Below are positions 1 through 12,800 of a stretch of 64,000 nucleotides of DNA, one piece after another. The stretch lies in assembly GCA_026826555.1 (NCBI GenBank), contig JAKSZT010054573.1, positions 1,889,470 to 1,953,469 on the forward strand. The letters run 5' to 3'. Within the stretch, counting starts at the first letter, position 1, and every line of letters starts with the position of its first letter. The DNA is from Tolypeutes matacus (taxonomy: Eukaryota; Chordata; Mammalia; Cingulata; Chlamyphoridae). A program made the position numbers and the translations under genes. Under the pieces are notes generated by a model. It was given only the letters and a program-made list of their open reading frames with translations. It had not been told where the DNA came from and ran no database searches.

Positions 1-99
1 CAGCAGTTTAACAGAAATTTCCTTTCCGGTAAAATTGCATTTAGAAGACTGTTTTTCTATGAAGCTGAACAAATGTAGGTTAACACTACAAAATGTTAA

Positions 100-410
100 T
101 ATCAGACAAAAAAACATTATACTAAGTGAAGGAGACCAGACATAGAATACTATATATTGTATGATTCCATTTATATAAACTGTACATATAAATCCATTTA
201 TAAAGATGAAACTTGATTAGCGGTTATGTAGAGCTGGGGAAGGGATGCTAAGGGGTGTAGAGTCTTTCTTTTTGGAGTAATGAAATTGCTCTAAAATTTT
301 TGTGGTGATGAATGTACAACGTTGTAATTATACTAAAAGCCATTGATTATCCACTTTAGATAGATCATATGGTATGTACATATATCTCAGTAAAACTGCT
401 TAATACCCAA
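100..410 (+). mobile_element. L1M-type LINE 3' UTR fragment
   Basis: The sequence from 'actaagtgaaggagaccagac' through the 'gattccatttatat' and 'aatgtacaac...actaaaagccattgat' blocks to 'tatctcagtaaaactgctt' follows the well-known 3' untranslated end of old mammalian L1 (L1M) elements in sense orientation. No ORF2 remains in this piece. It is a 5'-truncated, diverged copy. The exact subfamily cannot be set by eye. Confidence 0.75.
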
Positions 411-633
411 ATACATAATTGTGCAAGAATAGCCAGAAAGAGCAGCTATGTACAGCAGGGGAAATAGAGAGATTGAGAGGGGAGGAATTTTCTTGTTTGT
501 TTATTTGTCTGGTTTTTTCTATTATTATTGAAATAATGAAAATGCCATAATAACTGAAGTAATGAACGCACAACTATGTGATTATACCAAATACCATTGA
601 TTGTAAAAAAAAGAGAGAGAGAGAGAGAAAAGT
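411..633 (+). mobile_element. Second L1-like 3' end with GA microsatellite
   Basis: The block 'taatgaacgcacaactatg' with 'accaaataccattgattgta' repeats the theme of the preceding L1 3' end, so this looks like a second, related L1 tail. It ends in an A-rich run that passes into a short (GA)n tract at about 612-629. The family call rests on motif resemblance only. Confidence 0.5.
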
Positions 634-3099
634 TTTCTTTTCTGAAAATGCTGGCTTAACCTTAAGAAACTCCTCCAGTGGGTGTCATCCCAGGCACCCT
701 GGCAGGTGAATGAGGATAACTTTGGAGAGCTTAAGTCTTTCAGAGATCTCTTTCATCCAGGACATCACTCACCCAGACCAGACTTTGCCAAGGGCCAGCT
801 AGATATTGAATTTATCTTAATTTTATTTCTCCTGCAAAGGTTCTCTCCCTCCATCTCCCTTCAACTCTTCCCATTGCCTGCCAGCAGCCCTAACTTTTTA
901 TTTAGCCGCTAGGAAAGCTGGTGATTTGGAGCATTTGTTCTTTCCTGCTGAAAGGCCACAGCTGCTCCTTTGATGGCTCAGAGCTGTTGTGCCACAAAAT
1001 AATCCTCAGAGAGTAAAATGCAGGCTTGGTCCACCAAGTAAATGTATGGGGACAACATATAGTTATCTTCCTTTGTTCAGAGTTAATGGCTTTTCCCTGG
1101 TCTCCTCCCCTGTTGATTACCATTTTAACCTCCTCATTTCCAATGTTCTACATTATTATCATTAGGCTGGTCTAGAGACCCTTAGTAGAGGATACCTGAC
1201 AAACACCCATATACTAATTATTGTTACTTTCCTTTGTCAAGATAATAAACGTTATTTTCACTCAGAACGCGTTTGTGGTTCAGTGCCTCTGGCCTACTTA
1301 CAGTCCCTAAGCTCCTGATTTGAGAGTTGAGAATAATACTAATAATTTAACTGACAAAAAAGGGGGAAAAAAACCACCCCACACTGATATGGATTTCTCT
1401 ATTTTTATATTCATAAGGGGAGGGAAGTTTTATCTGAACTGTAGATGGTACTAAAAATAGATCCTTTGCAGAGGCAATGCAAGTTCTGGAAAATAAATAG
1501 ACAAAAGTATTGAGCAGAAAAGGAACGATTTCTTCTTCAGTGGGCAATAGCAGGCTCTTCACTAATAGGGAAGCACTGACAACCTGGTGTTCTTAGGAGA
1601 CTCCTTTTGGCGTCTCTGGTTTGTGACCCAATTTCTCTGCTCACTCATGCCGTCTGGAGTGAAGTGTCTTCCACCCCAGATCAACCTCAGAGCCCATGCT
1701 CTGGAAACCCACCGAGTGCTGTCCCGAGGATGAGCTGGGTGTTGCTCCGTCTCTGAGATAGTGACTCAGGTTTCAAAAGAGGACTGTGCCTTACTCCCGA
1801 GGTCTGCTGACCGCCTCGTTCCCTTCTCCTTGAAGCTGGCGTCCCGTTTGGCAACCTGCTCAGAAGCCAGAGACTAGGAATGCTTTACTACTAGACTGCA
1901 CCTTCCTCCAAGAATCTCCTAACCGAAGGAATCGACCTAAACCATGATGCCATCATGAGACACTTTACCTGCCGAGAAGCTTCTCTGCATGTCCCATCAG
2001 TCATCTATCATCACCTGCCCCAGGTGGGGCACCTTTTTGCCTCTGGGTTGGACATCCCTGAAGGTCTTGTCCATTGTGTGTTGCACTCTAACCATGTACT
2101 ATGTACATAAACTTCTAGAGAAAGCCTGAAGAGTGCTTCCAGCTTCCAGTTTTCCCATCCTTCTGCAGTTAACTGGCCAACCCAGCTTTGACATGGGCCA
2201 CGTCCCACTTCCCAGCCTATACTTGGAAATCCTGTGTGCAGCTGGCCATTTCCTTAACTCAGGGCTCACGTGAGCCTACACCCTCATCACTACACCCTAA
2301 TTCACTGGACTTTGGTTTATGGGGACTTTCTTGATCAGAGGAAACAGGCAATCAGCAAAGAGGTGGCTTCAAAAGCTGCCTCACTGTTGGCTAAATTTCC
2401 CCATCAGCTAAGCCCACTGAAGGGTGAATTTTCTGGTGTTTCATGCTAGAAACCTAATCAATAATCCATATAAATTTGTGAAACTTAATTGAGACACTCT
2501 CGAGACTGATCCATTCTCTCCTACCAGAGAGGTCAGAGGTCAAAGGGAAAGCTGGGGTCATAATCCATCTACCCCAGCCTCACTCTAATTAAAATATTCA
2601 ATCTGCTTTAGCATCCCTTTGCATTTTCATTTTGATAGACACAGCTCCAGGCTTCTTTATAACAGCAGAAGTAATAGGTTTAAGTGGAAAAGATAAGCTT
2701 TCCCCATTCACTTGTTATTTTGGATTTGTGTTCTAACAAAACAGGAATGTACACATTTGATTAAGTTAAACTGATAAGTGTGTTCTGGTAATTGCCTCAA
2801 AATGAATGTAGATAAGTCCAAAAAAGGAAGAATATCCTGAACTAAGCAGGATGTTAAACATGGGCTCTTTGGCCTTGAACAAATCAGAAATTTATCTGCT
2901 GCAACAACAGAGCACTCCCCCAAATTTGCACTTACTCTTTCTTCCTATTACAGGGCTAGAGAAGTTGCCACACACTACATATATTGATCGAGACAGCCTG
3001 TAAATATATGTGTTGATATTTTATATATGAGTTATTTGCATAACTTACAATTAAATATTATAAAGAACATATAGTCATCAAGTAAGTCTTTGTTCAGAT
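634..3099. other. Unique intergenic DNA, no gene seen
   Basis: Both strands hold only short open frames (at most about 76 codons) with no recognisable domain. I see no clear repeat family, RNA gene or exon pair in this stretch. Confidence 0.5.
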
Positions 3100-3167
3100 C
3101 AGTGGTTCTCAATGGGAGATAATTTTGCTCTCGCCCCCAGTGGACATTTGACGATGTTCGGAGATTC
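3100..3167 (+). mobile_element. MER20 (hAT-Charlie) fragment
   Basis: The stretch starts 'cagtggttctcaa' and continues with an 'attttgctc..cccccag..ggacattt' core, the start of the non-autonomous hAT-Charlie element MER20. Only the first third is recognisable. Confidence 0.65.
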
Positions 3168-3456
3168 CCTTAGAAGAGAAGATGTTTCAAGAGAATGTAC
3201 AGATTACAAAAGTGACAAATTAATAAATCATAAGAAGAGCGGGTTGGGTAAGTCTAAGAGAACCAGGATTAAATGTTAGGAATACATGAATAAACTCCCC
3301 TCACTGTCCCAGTTATGCTTTAGTGGGCACCTATCATTACAAATCATGATTTTTCTCGAGGGGAATGTTCAACATTTGCAAATGTGTGAAGTAAAAAGTC
3401 CTGCTCTACCAGGAGGGAAGTGAAGTGTAGTTTTCCCGTCACTAAATGGTCCAATG

Positions 3457-3688
3457 CAGGTTTTTCTCAACCTTGGCACTATTGACTTTTGAGCCAGATA
3501 ATTCTTTGCGGTGAATTCTCTGTGCTCTACAGGCTGCGTAGCACGGCTGGTCTGTAGCCACTAGATGCCAGTAGCACCTTCCTGCACCAACTGTGACAAC
3601 CCACACTATCTGCAGACGCTGGCAGGTATCCCCTGGGGGAGAGGCGCTGGAGAATCCCGCCCCCCACCCCGATGAGAAACGGTGCTCT
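3457..3688 (-). mobile_element. MER20 (hAT-Charlie), near full length
   Basis: On the minus strand this is a MER20-like non-autonomous DNA transposon of about 230 bp. The plus strand shows 'tttctcaacc' at one end, 'ccactagatgccagtagcacc' in the middle and 'gatgagaaac' at the other end, which are hallmarks of this family in reverse. There is no coding capacity. It lies just left of an L1 3' module. Confidence 0.8.
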
Positions 3689-3702
3689 AATGTCTTTCTT
3701 TT

Positions 3703-3880
3703 TTAAAAAAAAACAATTTATTGAAGTAGATCATTCCTACATGAACATACATAAACGATAGGTGTTCAGTAAACATCGTGATCTTACAGAACAAATATGC
3801 ATAACCTCACACAGGGCTCCCACTCATCACCCCACCACAAACACCCTGCGTTGTTGTGAAACATTTGCTAACAAATCGCT
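3703..3880 (-). mobile_element. L1 3' UTR module (single copy)
   Basis: The sequence from the A/T run through 'acatgaacatacataaac', 'cacagggctcccactcatc' and 'gttgttgtgaaacatttg' matches the module found three times in tandem at 48893-49610. It is read as the 3' end of a xenarthran-type L1 on the minus strand. Confidence 0.65.
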
Positions 3881-3940
3881 CACAGGGCCTGGCGGCTCAC
3901 CCGCGCTTGGGGCCTGGTGGCCCATACGCATTCTATATTT

Positions 3941-4036
3941 TTCTTTTTAAATTTTTAGCGGGAGGTCCCAGGGATTGAACCCAGGTCCCTCCATATGGGA
4001 GATGGACACCCAACCACCCGAGCCACATCCGTCCCC
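3941..4036 (-). mobile_element. tRNA-derived SINE fragment
   Basis: The minus strand holds a tRNA-like head. 'gggattgaaccc' on the plus strand is the reverse of a pol III B box, and 'gagccacatcc' near 4020 is the reverse of an A-box region. It resembles the DAS-type SINEs elsewhere in the window but is more diverged and short. Confidence 0.6.
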
Positions 4037-4144
4037 CTGCTTTATCTCTTAAGGTTGACCAAAGATACCCAAAGTTACAGTCTTTTCCCATACAGGATGG
4101 TCATATAATAAATCAGGCTTAGTTTATCACCAGCATTCTAAAAA

Positions 4145-4173
4145 CCAGACCTAGGGAGAAAAACTAGGTCTGG
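4145..4173. other. Perfect 10 bp inverted repeat (hairpin)
   Basis: Arms ccagacctag (4145-4154) and ctaggtctgg (4164-4173) are exact reverse complements around a 9-base A-rich loop. No terminator-like T run or gene lies beside it, so no role is assigned. Confidence 0.8.
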
Positions 4174-4179
4174 AGACAC

Positions 4180-6945
4180 ATGCATGGTTTCTAATACAGC
4201 GAATGTTTAGCCTACCCTGATTATCACAACTCAGGTCAGCGAGAATATTCGCATTCTAATGTCTATCTAAACAGTCTAAGATAAATGTTTGCCAATCCTT
4301 AAAAAAAGATTCACAGAGACCGCACCTTCTTAGCTTTTTGTATGCCTGGTTCCAGTGTCTAATCATGAACTCTGTTTATTGCAAACAACTGACGGTTCAT
4401 TCAGACATCTAAATTAAGTCTGTTAAAACACAGTCAATTCTGTTGTCGGGAACTCATTTAGTGACACCTTTGGCAGAAGGAAATATTTCATTAAATTATT
4501 TTCTCAGTTGTCCATGCTGCTAGAGAACAACTGACAGGGCACGTCAGGTGAGGAGACTTCCCGTCCTGTACCAGCTCCGGTATAAAGATGTACTGGGGGG
4601 AATGGATCACAGGTGGTGACGTTGGTGAAGGGTTGGGTCTCAGTTTCGTGAAAGGGGTTGAGGCAAAGTAGGAACCATCAGTGCTCAGGGGAATTGCCTG
4701 AAGGGTTAGCCATGGGTCCCACTGGCGCACATAGGGTTTGGCTGCCATATCCTCAAGCTGTCACCACTGCTGTCTGTGCCCTTGACCCCTCCCCGTTGTC
4801 CATCGCTCTTCCCGAAACTTGTATTGTAGTCTGTGCACCCGATTGCCTCCCTCTGTGCCAAAGCTTAGTGTGACGTGGCTGAGGAGCAGTGGAGAGCTAC
4901 CACGTACCCTCTAATTTGCCAAAACAGAATTTAGCTGGCACCATCCAGTGCCCAAATTAGAGAACCACAAGTTTTAGATGCATCTCTCCCTCTCATAGGC
5001 CATGCCAACTTCAGTAGGGCTTCCATGCATTTCAAAATAGGAATACATCGAAAACAGCAGCATGCCCATGCAAAAGAAATAACAGTTACATCCACAGTGT
5101 TTTCTTAGCACAGTATTTCAAAAGGCAATTCTGGGCAAGCCATTTATTTTTTGTAGCATATTTCCCAGTTTTTTCTTGAATCCAGAATTTATAGGATAAG
5201 CTAGAGTTTTAGGATTTGAAAACTAACCGCAGTCATCTTTTCATTTTCTATAGGTTTTCTTATTTTGAACTGCCTCTAAATAAACAACTATATATATGTT
5301 ATGGCCCTGAACTGCATGTCAGTTTTAAGAGTCATTTAAGGATATCCTTTAGTGAGGCTTGGGATGAGCTCTTGATGACCAGCCACTCTGTCCATCCCCG
5401 AGGATAACCTACGCTTTATGAAGGTGGACTGTGGCTACTAAGAACAACAACAGATGCCAAGAACGGTGGTCAGAACGAAAAGTTTCTAGTCATTCCTAGG
5501 TCATGTTGCACAATGTGGCTTGTTGATGGGTCTTGAGACAAGGTCAATATCATATTCCAATGAATGAGCTGGAAAAGTAGACGTAAGTTAATCCTGATCA
5601 TAAATCCTGAAAAGATGGTATATATTTCAGCAAGCCTAAAATTTCAGGTCTATTAATTTTAATTCATTTTTATAGGTCTTACAACATTAAAGTTTAGCTT
5701 TTACTCTCTATGGAGCGCTGTCATGGAAGGGGAAGAGTGTCTAAATGTGACCTCTGTGGGCTCACTCTCACATCCATGATTTCAGTCCTAACCACCCCGC
5801 CTTGGTGACCCAGAAATGTCTCTACCTACGTTCCGAGTAGTTATACTCGACTGTCTTGATGTTATTGAAATCTTAGTGTGTCAAATACTGAACTTCTTCC
5901 CCCTCCTTCCCACCCCCCACCCCCAATTCCTCTGGGTCTGACTTCTCTATCTTTTAATGACATCGTTAATATCCTAAGTCTTGAACTAGGAAACTTAAAT
6001 TTCCTTCCTCTGGTTCCATATAGCCAATATGAAACCAAGTGCATTTGTATTTGTTCATTTTATTTTTTCAGTCTTTCCTCTATTAATTATCATCCTGCCA
6101 ACACCAACCTAAGGCAAGCCATTGTCATCTACTAATAGCTATCTTTATAGCCTCCTGACCTTGTTTTTCTATTACCACTCTCTTCCCTGATTTAGTTCCA
6201 AAAGAAATTCTTTTCACCTCCTATTTTCCTGCTTAATTTTAATAGCTTCTCTGCCTTTAAAATAACCACAATATTTCTCAGCAAGACAATAAAAAGACGC
6301 TGATGATCTGGAGTCGGCTTATCTTTCCAGTTGCTTTCCCACATACCTTAAAATCAACCGCATCTCCCATTTTCATCATAAAAGCTCAGTCTCCACGGCT
6401 TCTCTTGATACTATCTCATGCCTCTGGATTGGCCCCTCACTGTAAGCAAAGAGACTAACATTTGTAGCTACTTCTCCTGAACATCTACCATAGTACTGTG
6501 CACATACAAAATAAACACACAGAACATTGGTTGAATAAAGGCAACTGACATTATCTGGGGCCTGGAATGAACTACTAGTGCAGTGACTATCCTAAAACCT
6601 GACAAATGTTTTCTGAGACATAAACTTCACCAAATGAGCTTTATTTTAGTGTTTTGCTATTTTAAGCTAAATAATGAATAATTTTCTTGTCAAATCCCAG
6701 TTAAGAAAAATCCTTAGAGAGCTGGTCTTCTACAAGAAAATATATGGTTAAATTTGGAAATGTTGTTTGGAAAAACAAAAGTTAATTAATTAATAAACTT
6801 AATTGGCTGAAATGTCACTCTTTAAATTAGGAAGAATAAGTTATTTCAAGTAGATTACTACCTCTAGTTATTTAGAGAACCTATTATGTGCAAGAGACTG
6901 TGCCCTAAGGAAAGACATCCTATAAACCAATAATTAAAGAAGAAA
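4180..6945. other. Intergenic DNA, no gene seen
   Basis: Only scattered frames below 90 codons are present, none with a recognisable domain. A C-rich tract lies near 5898-5935. A short MIR/L2-like tail ('acattggttgaataaa') lies near 6521. Nothing else is supported. Confidence 0.45.
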
Positions 6946-6949
6946 ACTT

Positions 6950-8080
6950 CAGAGAAGAAAAGGAACAGGATGAAAAGCTGGAGGGTAACTCAGTTGCCTA
7001 CTTCAGATAAAATAGAAAAAAAAAAAGCGACATTCCTCAGACACAACGATCCTAATATTGTGTCTATCTTTATATCAGATCACATGAGGATTGGTGGGAT
7101 TTCCACTTTTGACCAAAAAGATATAAACCAAAAACAACCAGAAAACTGGACAAAATATATAGAACATTGGGACAATGGTAGACACAGAAATGCGGTCTCT
7201 GAGAGAAGAAAAAAAAAAAAAGTAAGGTAAGCCCCACAATTGCCCCTGTTTTGTGACTGTTTTGAGGGACATTTCAGACTGTGATAGAGAGTGGGAAGGC
7301 CACGCAGGTAAAGAAAATCTTTCTGAGTTGAGAAGACAGACATCAAAGTTTGGGGAGGCTGAGGTGGCAAGACGTTGCAGGACAGGGTACCAGAAAGCAT
7401 GGAGCACCATAGAGACAGGTCTCTAGGTATCTGCACAGGATACCCCTAAGTGTATGCTAAAAGCTAATCCATATATGCACATGGATAAAGCCCATGAGTC
7501 TGGGCAGAACATCCCTGGGAAGCTCTCCAGAGGGTGGGAAGACGTGACAGTTCCAACCAGTCAGAGGCCCGATGTGCAGCCAGGACATTCAGCAGAGACT
7601 GCAGCAGGGCTATGTCTTGGAAGTAAGGCTAAACTATGCCTTTGACAATGGGTATGCCAGCCATGCCCTAAGGAAGCTCAGAAACAAACCTTCAAACCAT
7701 CCCCGCTTATACATGGGTCGCTTAACTAAACCGCAGGTCAAATCCCAAAACTCCTTCAAGGAATAAACCAAAATCCAGACACTGAAATAAGTAATATTCA
7801 TAAGTCATCCAGCACAATTTAAAAATTTCTAGACACACCAAGAAGCAAAAAAAAAAAAAAAAAAAAAGTTACATTTTTCCAGCAGAATAATAAGCCAACA
7901 GAATTAGATTCAGAAATTATAAAAGTGATGGAATTAGCAGAGAAGGACTTTAAAAGAGTTGCTATAAATATGCCGAATATGGTCAAAGATTTAAAGGAAA
8001 ACCTGAATTTAATGAGGAGAGAACTGGAAGATTAAAAAAGAATTTAATTTCTAGAGGTGAAGAGTAAACGATGTGAAATA
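6950..8080 (+). mobile_element. L1M/HAL1-like 5' region
   Basis: The right part (about 7800-8035) carries 'gtcatccagcaca', 'aaatttctagacaca', 'tgatggaattagcagagaag' and 'aatgaggagagaactggaag', which resemble the 5' end and start of ORF1 in old L1M/HAL1 elements, sense strand. An A21 run (7847-7867) interrupts it. The left part (6950-7800) is assigned by contiguity only. Frames are broken and no protein is predicted. Confidence 0.5.
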
Positions 8081-8221
8081 AAATTTCATTGCCCAGGGTT
8101 AACAGAGGTTGGGAGACGTGGAAGGCATGGTAGCTGAACTTGAAGGTTTAGCACTGTATGAAAAAGGGTCTTCTGCAAATCCCCAATGCTAGCTAGCAAG
8201 GTTCTTGAAGAAGCACGGACT

Positions 8222-8460
8222 CAGTCATCTCGTCAACCAGGGCCGATTGCGTTCTACTGCCCCCCTCCCCCCAGGGAACGTTTGACAATATCTAGACACA
8301 CTTGGGGTTGTCAGGGAAGAGGAGGTGGCAATAGTGTCGTCTGGGTGGCCCACGATGTTCCTCAAATTCCCACAGTGCACAGCCCCACCACAGAGACTCC
8401 TCCATCCCCCGAAGTCCGCAGTACCGAGGAGTTTCGAGGTGCGTCAGCCCTGCTCTAAGG
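8222..8460 (+). mobile_element. MER20 (hAT-Charlie)
   Basis: A plus-strand copy. The C-rich 'ctgcccccctccccccaggg' core is followed by 'acgtttgacaatatctagac' and then 'cacagtgcacagcccc', matching the order of blocks in MER20. The end near 8458 is diverged. Confidence 0.75.
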
Positions 8461-9959
8461 TAGGGTAGTGGGAACCGAGGCATGGGATTCAAGCCTCTCC
8501 CAACATTCCCTTCACTTGGGGAAAGCAGCAAGGCTGGGAGGCTCACTCCCGATCATGATTTTTTGAGGAAGGAAAAGCAGATGCTGTGCTCTATCAAAGT
8601 ATTTATTAAATCTGGCTCATGGGATATTTGGAGTTTTGACAAGTAAGAATACAAATTACACTTCAGATAGGATGTTTATTCGAGCTTTCCCTTAGTGTGT
8701 GAACATGGGATACTAAGATGCCTGCCTGCCAAGTTCCAGTGTAGTAGTCACTCAGGACTCGGGCCTCTGCGGACCCAGGAAATAGCAACATGCTAGTCTG
8801 TTCAGCTCGGTGTAAGCTGAAGAGAATCCTATGTGCTATTTTTAATGCAAGATGGGAGAATCTCAGAAGGTGAGAATTATTAGTAGGTCATCGTCTCAGG
8901 ATAACCCACATTAGGCTGTGGGTTAGGCTAATTACGTAGGGGAAAAGGCGGGTCAAGTTCAGGAATATCTGTACCCTAGGCTGGAGGTAATGTATACGGG
9001 TAGCAGCAGCACAGCCCAGACTGATCTTATAGGACAGAAGCATATTAATTTTGCTCGCTCCATGACAAATGGCCCTCGGCAACCATTCTGTTTGCTTCTC
9101 CATCTCTATCTCCGTTTTGTGTTACCAGTTTGGATAAGCTTTGCCACGTGGAAAATGCCTGGCATAAAAAGTTTCAGGAGAAGCAAAAGAGAAAAGAAAT
9201 ACAATAGGCAAAAGTAAATGATTCTGCAGAAGGCTGAATCTCTGATGGCAGAGTCTGATAATATATATAAAAAACTGGGTCAGGTTTCACATGGGCAGAG
9301 GGTGCTTATTCTCGCCATTGGGGAATCTCAGAAAACTGATTTACAAGGGACCCAGATTAGCTCCAAATTCTTTCTCATTACTGAAATGTAGTTGCCTGGG
9401 AACTAAAATAACATACATATAATTAAAGTGAGAAACAAAAAGGTTGTATGTTTCCAAAGAGAACATATGTTCACCAATGAGCATGCATTAGTTGATTAGG
9501 TTTTCCTTTTCAAGTCATGATGATCATAAATACGATCAGAACGTTCAAGTACCCTGTCTGAAATTCATTCAGTTTCTTCATATTGTACTTAATCATTTTT
9601 AGCTGATGGAAAACTCCTGGAGCCAAAAAAATTACTCTTCTAATTCATTATGAAATGATGCAAAAAATTAAAATGGGGCCTCTTCTTCAAAACCCGGCCT
9701 CAGGACCTGAAGCAATTTCATACTTCTGAAATGTGCTGGAGAATCAGCCATTTCCCTGGAGAAATCAGCTGCCTTTTGATGCTGCAGTTGGAGAAATGAC
9801 TATACTCTAAGGAATCCAGAAATCTCCAGGGAAAGATAAAACCTGGAAAAGCCCATGCAAGGTAAAGTCTTTAAAGATCTCAAGGCAAATGAAAGAGATC
9901 CCAAAAGAAGCCTTTGGTTCAAGAGAATGGTTTGTGCATTTTCACCATTTTAAAGTTTT
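8461..9959. other. Intergenic DNA, no gene seen
   Basis: No frame above about 75 codons and no identifiable repeat. The DNA is AT-rich and non-periodic. Confidence 0.4.
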
Positions 9960-10400
9960 TTTTATTATAGGGATCCTTCAAACTTTATGATGAGCAGTGG
10001 GAATTTTACAAAGTAAAACAGGAAAAAGGCCCAGGCCCTAATTCCTTTTTTATTGAGGCTTACGAGGATTCCCATGCTATGATGGATGAGATTAACAGGT
10101 ACTGGAATTGAACACTGCTGGAGGTACTGTAAATCAGTACAACCCCTGGGAAACCGACTTGGAAGTATGTATTGAAACATATAAGCTCCCCAGACACTTC
10201 GACTCAGTGATCATGTTTATGTGACTCCATCCCAAGCAAATTCAGAACATCATAAAAGCTGTTGGGTAGGGATGTTCATTCGGTAAATAGCAGCACATGT
10301 AACAGCCACCAATTGTGGAAACATTAAGCAGATTTTGGTGCCTTCATTGGATGGAATATTAAGACAACACTGACAATGTTCTGACTAGGATGCTGGAAGG
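9960..10400 (+). mobile_element. L1M-type 3' region
   Basis: The order 'cactgctggaggtactgtaa', 'gatgttcattcggtaaatag', 'cagccaccaattgtggaaac' and 'ggatggaatatta' follows the sense strand of an old L1 near its 3' end. The copy is heavily diverged. Confidence 0.6.
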
Positions 10401-10479
10401 AGTGAAGCTTCACCACACCTTTCCCCCTCTCTCCCTCTGTAGTAACTTACGTCCTAGAATATATTGATGACATCTGGAG

Positions 10480-10870
10480 CGTATACCCTGGGTCTTGAGT
10501 TATCCTGAGGTCCCAGGTGGGGGCTGGGGTGTGTCCAGGAAAAAGCCGGCAGCCGGTGACTTGGAAGAAAGATGGCGGGCACCGGCCTCAGGTTCTCTTC
10601 TCTGGTAGCATCCCCTGAGCTGCCTCCATTCTGCACAGGAGTCCTAGAGAGCCAGCTTCCTAGGGGACACGAGTCGGAATGGTTCCTGACGTCTAAAGAA
10701 GCCCAGAGGACACCTCTCAGGACCTCAGCAGAGGAGGTTCACACAGGAACAAGCAACCCAGAAGCCTGTCTGGCCACCGCTGCCACCCGGATTGTCAACA
10801 GACGGCCGCGAGTAAGGGCAGAGATAACGCCTCTCGGAAGCAGGCACGAAGAAATTACAGTGCACTAAAG
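10480..10870 (+). other. CpG-enriched patch with ATG and possible splice donor
   Basis: Roughly 16 CpG dinucleotides fall in about 390 bp, more than in neighbouring DNA. An 'aagatggcggg' motif (YY1-like and also an ATG in fair context) opens a 98-codon frame at 10572-10868. A 'gtaagg' donor-like hexamer lies at 10812. The frame product is unrecognised. The patch could be a decayed CpG-rich 5' end of a LINE or an unannotated first exon. The evidence is too weak to call a gene. Confidence 0.25.
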
Positions 10871-11379
10871 GGGACTGCGTAACCCATAAGCATAAATCTC
10901 ACCTCCACAGCCAGTGGTTACTATTCAAAGTCGAAAGAACGGGAGAGACAGAAGAAAAGTTTCACAAGGCAAGGATTATAAGAATTTTAAAGAAGATATA
11001 ATCAGAAAACGTAAAAGGCTTCTTGGAGCTCAAAAACAAATTCCTAAGTGAACAATGAGTGAATGAATGAATGGAAAAATACATAGACTCAGAAAGAGAA
11101 GGATGACTGCTGCGAAATGAAGAACCATGCTGAGATATTCTCATAACAAGGAAAAAAGAAATGAAACCAAATGGGAAGAGCTCAGGAATTTGGAAGACAG
11201 TGCCTGGAGCTGAAAGCTTACTGTGTATCCTTCTAGACATATAATAAGCACACAAAGCATATGTATTATGGATTACCATGTTATTTAGATGAGTTGGATT
11301 GCACAATGCATATTCTTCTTCTTGCAACTTTTTAGACTATGTTTGAGAAGCCAATAACCTGTCAGGATAAAAAGCTCTA

Positions 11380-11640
11380 GAAAGCCAGTTTATTGTAGCA
11401 GTTAGGAGTGTTGACCCTGAATTTTGAGTAATTGGGTTCAAATTCTGACTGCCCTCTTCTTACCTGTGAGACTTTGTGCAAATTAGCTTTTTTGTGCCTC
11501 GGTTTCCTTTTTGTTTTTGGTTAAAATGGGCACAAAATACCAGCGACCTTGCAGGGTGAGTGTAAGGATTGCATTGCATGAGTTAAACCATGTAAGTGAG
11601 TGGAAGAGTGTGCTGTGTAATTGGTAACTATGACGAACTT
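11380..11640 (+). mobile_element. MIR SINE
   Basis: A plus-strand MIR: 'gtagcagttaggagtgttga', then 'tgggttcaaattctgactgc' (B-box region), 'cctgtgagactttgtgcaaa', 'gtgcctcggtttcc' and 'gtaaggattgcattgcatga', in the family's order. Confidence 0.85.
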
Positions 11641-11929
11641 ACTCTTCTTTTAACAACAGCATCAGATTTGACAGAAGTCATTAAAGGATTGCTTTATTGA
11701 TGAACATTTAGGATCTCTTCTTTACTCCTTCATTGCATCAAATCTCCTCAGACATAATATGTTTGATCACTTGTTAGGGACCTATTTGTAATTTACATAT
11801 TTGGTGTCAAGTTCATTAACCTTGAGGAACCGTGAAATACTTAAAACCGGTTTTAAAACTTGATGTACACAACTATGTTAGCTGTCTGATTAAATGTAAA
11901 ATAATGATAATAATAATGACTTTGATAAT

Positions 11930-12000
11930 AAGTAACATCTATCAAGCTCTCCACAGGCATTATCTAATTTAACCTGAAATCCCTTTTGCAAAGGACCATG
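11930..12000 (-). mobile_element. MIR-like fragment
   Basis: Short 'aagctctccacaggcattat' and 'ctaatttaacct' blocks look like the 3' half of MIR in reverse. The match is short. Confidence 0.4.
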
Positions 12001-12649
12001 AAGAAGGAGCTACTTTCTAGAAAGCACACTGCAGGTGTGTTTAAAAAGAAAAAGAAACTCTCATCCATCATGTTATTTTGGAAGATTTCCTACCTTTTAT
12101 AGTATTTAACCATACATGTTTGTATCGCTTAGCTTATTCTTTAAACTTTTCATGATGATATATGCTCTATTTCCTCTCTTATAGATTCTGTAGCACCAGA
12201 GACAGTGACTTGCACTCAGAAGACAAGGAAATAATCATATTCATATAATTATGGTCTGATAATGATCATAAGAGAAAATACGGTGGTTTTAAAGCAGAAG
12301 TCATCAACTGGTGGTCAGCCAGAAGCTTACAGAACCTTGACGTGTTCATCCGCCCTACCCAGAGCTGTGAAAAATTGAATACGTTGCAATCATTTAAAAG
12401 CCAAGATAACAGTCAGGATGAACACTGGCTTCTCTCTAAAAACATCTGAAGACCTGGCAACACCTGGATGGTCTCCTGCACGGGAGTCAACGGTTGGAGC
12501 GGAGAGAAGTCCCCCTTTTAAAGGGCAATCGGGTTCCCCAAAGCTTTGGTCCGTTCCATCTCCTATCTTGAATGGCATCGTGGGCATCTGAGATTCTATT
12601 TCCCAGGTCTGCAGGTGTCAGTCACTAGCTTGAGGGCGTCTCATTCATT

Positions 12650-12800
12650 ATTTCTTTAATCCACAGCAATAAACAGGTGCTATTACTGTTGATATTTTAT
12701 CAGTGAGACAATGGAGGCTGAAGGAGGTCTTAAGAAACTTACTCAAAACCACCCAAAGGGGCCCAGTCGGGATCTGAACTGCACGCTTAGCCCCTATGCT
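12650..12800 (-). mobile_element. MIR SINE fragment
   Basis: 'cagtgagacaatggaggctg', 'cttactcaaaaccaccc' and 'gatctgaactgcacgct' are the reverse strand of MIR (the 'gatgaggaaactgag' and 'cttgcccaaggtcac' portion). Confidence 0.6.
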
